Below, piece after piece: positions 59,031-64,000 of a DNA stretch of 64,000 nucleotides. The notes beneath the pieces were generated by a model that saw only the letters and a list, made by a program, of their open reading frames with translations, was not told the DNA's origin and did not search any database. Each line of letters opens with the position of its first letter. Position 1 is the stretch's first letter. Made by a program: the position numbers and the translations under genes. Origin of the DNA: Pontiella sulfatireligans (GTDB taxonomy: Bacteria > Verrucomicrobiota > Kiritimatiellia > Kiritimatiellales > Pontiellaceae); NCBI RefSeq assembly GCF_900890705.1, contig NZ_CAAHFH010000003.1, positions 1 through 64,000 on the forward strand. The letters are read 5' to 3'.

Positions 59031-61436
59031 TTAGTTCCTGGACCTGCGGCGAACCCAAAGCATGCCAAAGCCCAGCACGGCAAACAGGCCGAGCGTTGAC
59101 GGTTCAGGAATCGTGGTATTGACCCATACCGTGGTCTCGGTTCCATCGAAAGAGGTATGGAGATAGGATCCGGTTCCGTTGCCCCAGGTCTTGTCGCCAA
59201 CATCAACGTCAACAACCGATCCGTTGGCCCATGTGATATTGCCGTCGGTTATGAAGCCGTCGATCGGGGTCCATTGGTCACCAACCCAGGTCACGGTCGC
59301 GTCACCTTCGATGTTGAGCGAGCTGGTGGCGTCAGCGAAGGATAATGTATTGGCGTTGGTAATGGTCATCGTGCCAGCGAACAGGGCGATGGTTCCATTG
59401 GCTTGAATATACACATCCCCTGCCAATAAATCGCCGCCATTCAACGTCAGGGTTCCGGCACCGTCGGCGTTGCCGACAGTGATGGCACCTGCCACATTCA
59501 GCATGCCGCTATCCATCGTGAACGAACCCACTGCGTTGGAGCCGGTGCCGATGCTGAAGCCGGTCAAGTTGACATCGCCTACGGGATTAAGGTCGGCGAG
59601 CGTCAACACTACGTTGGCGTTGTCATTGTTGGCCAGAGTAATTGCACCGCCACCAATCAAGCTGTGGGTGGACGTTCCGCCAAAGGTGAGCGCCGCGTTT
59701 TGGGTGAGTCCGGTCAGCTGGTGGTCCCCGCCCGTGATAGTCAATGCCGAGTTGACCGTCAGGCTGCCAATACTGTCATTCGCGCTGATCAAATTGACAA
59801 TGGAAGCACCGGTGTTCGCGCCCACGCCAAAGTCGCCGAGCGGTCCGGCGACCACGAAATCGGCCGCCGTAAGGTTGTGGGTAGAACCCGCGCCCATTCC
59901 AATGAACAGACCGTTGGTGGAATTCAGCGCGATGGGCGCCCCGGAATTGTTCAGCGTCGCGACCGAGTTTTCGCCCGAGGCCGCCTCGAAGTTTCCGCCG
60001 GCGGAGAGAGCCAGGCCGGATACATTCATCGTGCCAACACTCCCTGGACGCCCTGCAATGATCAGATCGCCGCCAATGTTGACCGTGCCGCCATTGGTGC
60101 TGGTGTATGTGGCGGTCGAGCCGATTCCCGCGGCGACAATAAAGTCGGTACCCACGTTCAGGGTTCCGTCGTTGACCAGAGTTCCGACCGAATCCGTAGC
60201 GTCGCCTATCCGGACGGTGGTTCCAATCGTCATGACCGAGCCGGCGGCCATGTTGACGGTTCCCGTTCCGGAGCCAGAAGCGCCCAATTCCAGGCCATTA
60301 ACGGCGGTGAGTGCGGATCCGCCAGCCATGTTGAGCGTTCCATCGGCGCCGACATTGTTTCCAAGGATAATTTTATCCGCCATGTTGATAACGGAGTTGG
60401 AGCCGGCATTGAACACGCCCACAGAATTCAAGGATTGGCCGATTTTCAAGGTTTGGGTGTGGTTGAGCGTTGCTCCATCGCCCATAGTCATCGTTCCGGT
60501 CGCGCCGGCATTGTTGCCCAAGAGCGTCTGCCGGACATTGATAACGCCGCTATTAAAATCGAGCGTGCCGACGCCGACACCATTCCCGACCTTAAGCTCG
60601 TCCACCAGCATTGTGATGTCGGTCAGTTCGGCATACCCGGTTCCACCGACGTTGCCTATATTAAAATCCTTGCCAGCAGCAAAAGTAATCGTGCTGTTCG
60701 TAGCAACCAGCGACGCATTGGCCCCCGCATTTGCTCCGACTATTATTTGGTTCAAGCCCTCGAAGGTTGCGTTGTATAGCTCCATGGAGCTGTTGTCGAA
60801 CAACTCGGTAGGGGCGCCGGCATCCGTTTGCAAGGTTCCGCCATTCATGGTCAGCTTGGAGGTGCCGAATATTTCAATATCATTCTTTGCGCGTACGGTT
60901 CCGCCGTTGATGACCATTGTAGAGGTGTCGAACAGTTCCAGTTTATCCGACGTCACGGATCCGCTATTCACGACCATGTTGGCGGTCTGGCTGAGGGTAA
61001 GGTCGTCTGTGCTGGTCAAGGTTCCGCCGTTTACCGTCAGGACGGCATCCTTCTTAACAAAGGTAATATCCTCTACCGACAGGGAGCCCCTTAAATCCAC
61101 TGTCGATCCCAAGGCGTTGCCGATTGTCGCGTCCTTCGAACCATCACCCGCCATGTTGATCGTAGCGCCGGCATCAATCAGCACGGCCGCAGTATTCACT
61201 TTGAAGTGCCCCCCGACCGTTTGCGCGGACCCCGCATACGCATTGGCTTTAATTACTGCGTCGCCTGCGGTCGGCAGTACGGCTCCAGCCCAGTTGTTGG
61301 TATCGCTCCAGAGCGAATAGTCCGTGCCCAAGATATTGGTGATGGCTCCCCCTCCGACTAAGTCGACAGCCATTGACTGAGCAGCGATTCCCAGCACTGC
61401 GAGTGCGATGATTGCGGATGCTATTTGCTTTCTCAT
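59031..61436 (-). CDS. PEP-CTERM autotransporter-like passenger protein
   Basis: The start is set at MRKQIASAIIALAVLGIAAQS, with GGAG 9 nt upstream; about 801 residues. One opening DTNNWAGAVLPTAGDAV motif is followed by about 650 residues of beta-helical repeats (TMGDGATLNHTQTLKIGQS, LNMAGGSALTAVNGLELG). The end IPEPSTLGLFAVLGFGMLWVRRRSR is a full PEP-CTERM signal for exosortase sorting. The repeats are more regular and alanine/glycine-richer than in the other NGG proteins here. Probably part of a secreted matrix. A C9/T8 homopolymer lies about 108 bp upstream. Confidence 0.88.
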   Translation of the reverse strand: MRKQIASAIIALAVLGIAAQSMAVDLVGGGAITNILGTDYSLWSDTNNWAGAVLPTAGDAVIKANAYAGSAQTVGGHFKVNTAAVLIDAGATINMAGDGSKDATIGNALGSTVDLRGSLSVEDITFVKKDAVLTVNGGTLTSTDDLTLSQTANMVVNSGSVTSDKLELFDTSTMVINGGTVRAKNDIEIFGTSKLTMNGGTLQTDAGAPTELFDNSSMELYNATFEGLNQIIVGANAGANASLVATNSTITFAAGKDFNIGNVGGTGYAELTDITMLVDELKVGNGVGVGTLDFNSGVINVRQTLLGNNAGATGTMTMGDGATLNHTQTLKIGQSLNSVGVFNAGSNSVINMADKIILGNNVGADGTLNMAGGSALTAVNGLELGASGSGTGTVNMAAGSVMTIGTTVRIGDATDSVGTLVNDGTLNVGTDFIVAAGIGSTATYTSTNGGTVNIGGDLIIAGRPGSVGTMNVSGLALSAGGNFEAASGENSVATLNNSGAPIALNSTNGLFIGMGAGSTHNLTAADFVVAGPLGDFGVGANTGASIVNLISANDSIGSLTVNSALTITGGDHQLTGLTQNAALTFGGTSTHSLIGGGAITLANNDNANVVLTLADLNPVGDVNLTGFSIGTGSNAVGSFTMDSGMLNVAGAITVGNADGAGTLTLNGGDLLAGDVYIQANGTIALFAGTMTITNANTLSFADATSSLNIEGDATVTWVGDQWTPIDGFITDGNITWANGSVVDVDVGDKTWGNGTGSYLHTSFDGTETTVWVNTTIPEPSTLGLFAVLGFGMLWVRRRSRN

Positions 61437-61660
61437 GCGTCTTTTCTCCGTTTGGTTGTTACCGAACCTCATATAATCAATCTTCTAAAAAAAAAATAAT
61501 TTATTTTACCCCGTCGCCAAGGATTGTCAACCTGAGTTTGCCGCCCCCCCCCTTTTTTTTAGGGGCAGGTATTATTTAATACAAATAAGCCGTCGAAACG
61601 GGAATCCCCGCCTGCCGTCCAAGGATTGGAAGTTTTCCTGATTATTAGTGTTTCGTTCTC
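61437..61660. other. Upstream region of the PEP-CTERM passenger gene
   Basis: AT-rich next to the gene (a ten-A run near 61487), with a C9-T8 homopolymer at 61544-61560 and a palindrome-bearing repeat at 61608-61640. No gene is recognised. Confidence 0.5.
61608..61640. repeat. Copy of a longer palindrome-bearing repeat
   Basis: Matches 58861-58893 over about 32 bases with one substitution seen, centred on GTCCAA-GGA-TTGGAA. This shows that the palindrome here travels with flanking sequence (CCGCCTGCC and GTTTTCC). Confidence 0.7.
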
Positions 61661-62207
61661 GATGAAACATTAACCAACCATAGAGCGAGTCCACTTCAAG
61701 GCGGATTCGATATCGGCATGGGCAAAGAGAACAGACATCAACCCCCAGCACTGAATCCCGCGAACCCGATCTACGCGCCAGTGCTGCGAGACTTCCAGCG
61801 ATGGGCACAGGATCAGACGTTTATCCATACGCTTGGCATGGTCGGCCAGACCGAGAGCCATTTTCCATGCAAGGCAGCCTATGCCGTCGCCGTCTACTCG
61901 AACAGATCCATTTGCATCGCGCTTCGATCCTTTCCGAGTCTGGTTGAATAAACCGTATTGAAATGGCGGGCGGATTCACAGGGAAAAGGCCGGAAGTGTC
62001 CTAACGAATTTTCAGGGGTTGGGTGCAACTTAGGGGATATATGTATCGTGAATCTGCGCCGGGGTGGCCTCTTCCCTGAGTCGGTGGGGTTTTAGCGATA
62101 CCTCCCCGCCAATCTTCCCACTTTCTTCCCACATTGTTCAGCGAAAATCAGGAGGCATCAGAAGTTATCATATTTTCAGGAAAACAGGACGAACTGCATA
62201 ATAGGCA
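61661..62207. other. Intergenic region with an unassigned minus-strand open stretch
   Basis: A minus-strand frame without a clear start reads MALGLADHAKRMDKRLILCP, then IQCWGLMSVLFAHADIESAL, and stops near 61670. It has coding-like composition but I recognise no family, and it may be another remnant. The part nearer the tRNA shows no gene. Confidence 0.35.
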
Positions 62208-62208
62208 A

Positions 62209-62240
62209 TAAAAAAGGGCCATTCGGTTAAGAATGGCCCT
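62209..62240 (-). terminator. Terminator after tRNA-Val
   Basis: AGGGCCATTC-TTAACC-GAATGGCCCT followed by TTTTTTATT on the minus strand: a perfect 10-bp stem 8 nt past the tRNA end. Confidence 0.92.
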
Positions 62241-62247
62241 CAGAAAA

Positions 62248-62324
62248 TGGTGGGCGTTGACGGGCTCGAACCGCCGACCCTCTCGGTGTAAACGAGATGC
62301 TCTAGCCAACTGAGCTAAACGCCC
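62248..62324 (-). tRNA. tRNA-Val (UAC)
   Basis: The full cloverleaf is visible: acceptor GGGCGTT with AACGCCC, D arm AGCTCAGTTGGCTAGAGC, anticodon stem TCTCG/CGAGA around TTTACAC (anticodon TAC), T arm GGCGG-TTCGAGC-CCGTC, and encoded CCA. A strong terminator follows. Confidence 0.95.
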
Positions 62325-62401
62325 ATTTCCTTCAAAGGAGCGCACATAGTACCCATTCCCGATTTCGAGTCAAGCGGTGAAAAACAAAAAAGTTAATAAT
62401 T

Positions 62402-63031
62402 CTATCCGCCCACTACACCAAGCCATGTGTCGGCCATCAAGGCGTGCCCCGAAATTGATGGATGGACACCGTCTTCCGCCCAATAAGACGGGATATGGCG
62501 AAGCTGTGCAGCAACGAAGGCGGCATCGAAATCCACCCAGACCGCGCCGAATTCGCCGGCCAGCCTTTTCATGATTCCAATCTTTGGTTCGAGGTCTTCG
62601 CGCATGCGCTTCACCGACGGGCCGGTATGGAGCAGAAAGGGAGAGCAGAGCACCAACTTAGCGGAGGTTTCGCTCTTTACCCGCTGCAGCAGCTCACGGT
62701 ATTCCGATTCGAACTGGTCGTCCGGCGTTGGGTCGTTGTGGTCATACCGCCGCCAAGTATTATTGACGCCGACGAGAATGGAAACCCAGTCGGGCTTCAG
62801 ACTGATGCAGTCGGCATCCCACCTTGCCAAGAGATCACACGTGCGGTCGCCATTGACCCCCCGGTTCAGAAAGCGCAGGTTCAGCTCGGCATGGTCGAGC
62901 CCCAGCCGGCCGGCAACCATGCCGGCATAGCCCATTCCTAAGGTATCCGGAATGGCTTTATCACGGCGGCAATCGGTGATGCTGTCGCCAATAAAGAGAA
63001 TTAGTTCATCCTCTTTGAAGGAAGCGCTCAC
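62402..63031 (-). CDS. SGNH/GDSL-family esterase
   Basis: The product has 209 residues with no signal peptide. Block I is LFIGDSITDCRRD (nucleophile Ser), block II has a Gly in LNRGVNGD, block III is ILVGVNNTWRR (Asn), and block V is EDGVHPSISGHALMA (Asp and His). This is the GDSL carbohydrate-esterase-like type, perhaps deacetylating sugars. The start overlaps the end of the aminotransferase gene by 4 bp (ATGA). Confidence 0.9.
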   Translation of the reverse strand: MSASFKEDELILFIGDSITDCRRDKAIPDTLGMGYAGMVAGRLGLDHAELNLRFLNRGVNGDRTCDLLARWDADCISLKPDWVSILVGVNNTWRRYDHNDPTPDDQFESEYRELLQRVKSETSAKLVLCSPFLLHTGPSVKRMREDLEPKIGIMKRLAGEFGAVWVDFDAAFVAAQLRHIPSYWAEDGVHPSISGHALMADTWLGVVGG

Positions 63032-64000
63032 GCCATCACCGCTTTGAGCGCATTGAGCATGGTTTGATTTTGCTCCGGAGTGCCTATGGTGATGCGGATG
63101 TGGTCGGGCAGTCCGTAGGGATCCATCGGACGCACAATCACTTTGCGCTTTTGCAGCTTCTGGAACACTTCGCGACCGTTGCCGGTTTTCACGAGAATAA
63201 AGTTTGCGCCGGAGGGCACCGTTTCAATTCCAAGCTTTGGAAGCTCGCGTTCAAAAAACGCCAATCCTTGGAAAACCATTTCGCGGGTTTCAACGATGTG
63301 GGTATTATCATCGAGCGCCGCCATGGCGGCGGCCTGCGCCATGGCGTTGACGTTGAACGGCTGGCGCACCTTGTTGAGCAGGCCGATCAATTTGGGATGG
63401 CCAACGGCGTAGCCGATGCGCAGACCGGCCAGCCCGTAGGCCTTGGAGAAGGTGCGCAGCACAATGATGTTTTCCTTGCCGGCGCGGATGTGTTTGAGCA
63501 CATCGGGCTTCTTATCTTCGGGCATCACTTCAAAGTAGGCTTCATCAAAAACAGCAACCACGTGATCGGGCAGTTTTTCGATGAAAGCGTCGATGGCTTC
63601 GGCCGAAACTATCGTGCCGGTGGGGTTGTTGGGGTTGCAGATGCAGACCAAGCGGGTGTCCGGCGTAATGGCCGCAAGCATGCCTTCGAGATCATGCACG
63701 TGATCCGGCATCGGAACGCGGATGGTCTCGCCCTGGTACAATGCATTCGCGAGGAAATAGACCGCAAACGCCTCTGCACCCATCACAAGGTTTTTCCCCT
63801 GCTCCATGAAAACGTGACAAAGGAAAATAATCAGTTCGTTGCTGCCGCACCCGAACAGAAGCTGTTCGGGTTCGACTCCAATCTTATCGACCAGTTTGCG
63901 CTTAAGGTAGAACGCGCCGCCGTCGGGATAGCGGTGCATATCAGGAATGGCTTCCTGCATGGCTTCAATGGCCATAGGCGACGGCCCCAACTCGTTTTCG
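63028..64000 (-). CDS. hisC: Histidinol-phosphate aminotransferase-like protein (partial)
   Basis: About 323 codons are visible and the frame runs off the window edge through ENELGPSPMAIEAM, the conserved HisC start region, so about 30 N-terminal residues are missing. Fold-type I PLP landmarks: ICNPNNPTGTIV, VFDEAYFE and RTFSKAYGLAGLRIGY with the PLP lysine. It transfers an amino group to imidazole-acetol phosphate in histidine synthesis; HisC-like enzymes for other substrates cannot be excluded. It is coupled by overlap to the SGNH esterase gene. Confidence 0.85.
   Translation of the reverse strand, partial: ENELGPSPMAIEAMQEAIPDMHRYPDGGAFYLKRKLVDKIGVEPEQLLFGCGSNELIIFLCHVFMEQGKNLVMGAEAFAVYFLANALYQGETIRVPMPDHVHDLEGMLAAITPDTRLVCICNPNNPTGTIVSAEAIDAFIEKLPDHVVAVFDEAYFEVMPEDKKPDVLKHIRAGKENIIVLRTFSKAYGLAGLRIGYAVGHPKLIGLLNKVRQPFNVNAMAQAAAMAALDDNTHIVETREMVFQGLAFFERELPKLGIETVPSGANFILVKTGNGREVFQKLQKRKVIVRPMDPYGLPDHIRITIGTPEQNQTMLNALKAVMA
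63228..63242. repeat. Palindrome TTCCAA-GCT-TTGGAA
   Basis: Exact copy inside the hisC-like gene, read as CTT CCA AAG CTT GGA (LPKLG), the third possible codon frame. A half-matching copy lies at 63259-63273. Confidence 0.8.

Noticed and set aside
59470..61320. A 616-codon plus-strand frame opposite the PEP-CTERM passenger gene
   Set aside because: Pro/Ser/Val-rich mirror image of a repetitive gene; no start signal, while the minus strand has a signal peptide and PEP-CTERM end.
59031..61436. Classical type V autotransporter
   Set aside because: Passenger-like repeats are present but there is no C-terminal beta-barrel; the end is PEP-CTERM.

Overview
The window looks like part of a chromosome from a marine, sulfated-polysaccharide-degrading member of the Kiritimatiellota (PVC superphylum), close to Pontiella in style. 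I infer this from the combination of many formylglycine-type sulfatases with glycosidases but no SusC/SusD pair, PEP-CTERM surface proteins, long proteins built of NAANW/NGG beta-strand repeats, a divergent ECF-sigma/Ser-Thr kinase pair, and LpxA/FabZ lipid A genes showing an outer membrane. No rRNA is present, so the assignment rests on gene content alone.

Region by region. 1-11.4 kb: a partial sulfatase, then secreted modular proteins (a glycosidase-like giant, a DUF4832-type protein, two NGG-repeat proteins, one with PEP-CTERM) and two orphan tails of such proteins. 11.5-14.1 kb: an ECF sigma factor translationally coupled to a transmembrane Ser/Thr kinase. 14.2-17.1 kb: a second member of the glycosidase-like family, a third broken copy and a nuclease-like remnant. 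17.1-36 kb: a carbohydrate-utilisation region with sulfatases, a beta-helix lyase-like protein, a CE7 acetyl esterase, a GH2 beta-glucuronidase, a sodium/solute symporter, a XylR-type regulator, a GH29 fucosidase, a GH42-like protein, a DUF2264 protein, several gene remnants, a tRNA 3' fragment and an AraC/PocR regulator. 36.2-38.8 kb: a UroD-family methyltransferase-like protein and a fatty-acid-desaturase/Rieske fusion. 38.9-45.2 kb: a compact operon joining a two-component/partner-switch system (Hpt, REC-PP2C-HATPase, STAS) to exopolysaccharide enzymes and recJ. 45.2-57.8 kb: mostly housekeeping genes (CDF transporter, tgt-yajC-secDF, HtrA protease, uridine-kinase-like protein, fabZ-lpxA with two pseudopilins), with one more sulfatase. 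58-62 kb: a sulfatase/YjdM chimera, a PEP-CTERM passenger protein and tRNA-Val. 62.4 kb to the end: an SGNH hydrolase and a partial hisC.

How the genes fit together: GH29 fucosidase, GH2 glucuronidase, CE7 esterase, sulfatases, beta-helix protein and the symporter fit stepwise breakdown of a sulfated, acetylated glycan containing fucose and uronic acid. Four copies of a TGCGCA-N15/16-TGCGCA element lie before the symporter, regulator, fucosidase and DUF2264 genes and define a probable XylR-type regulon. Decay is conspicuous: at least eight broken or chimeric genes, mostly sulfatases, glycosidases and regulators.

The observations I find most notable are the operator set, a dispersed 15-bp palindrome TTCCAA-N3-TTGGAA found seven times and read in all three codon frames, a candidate new glycosidase family with a decaying paralogue, a palindromic element inserted in-frame into a signal-peptide region, and the desaturase/Rieske fusion.
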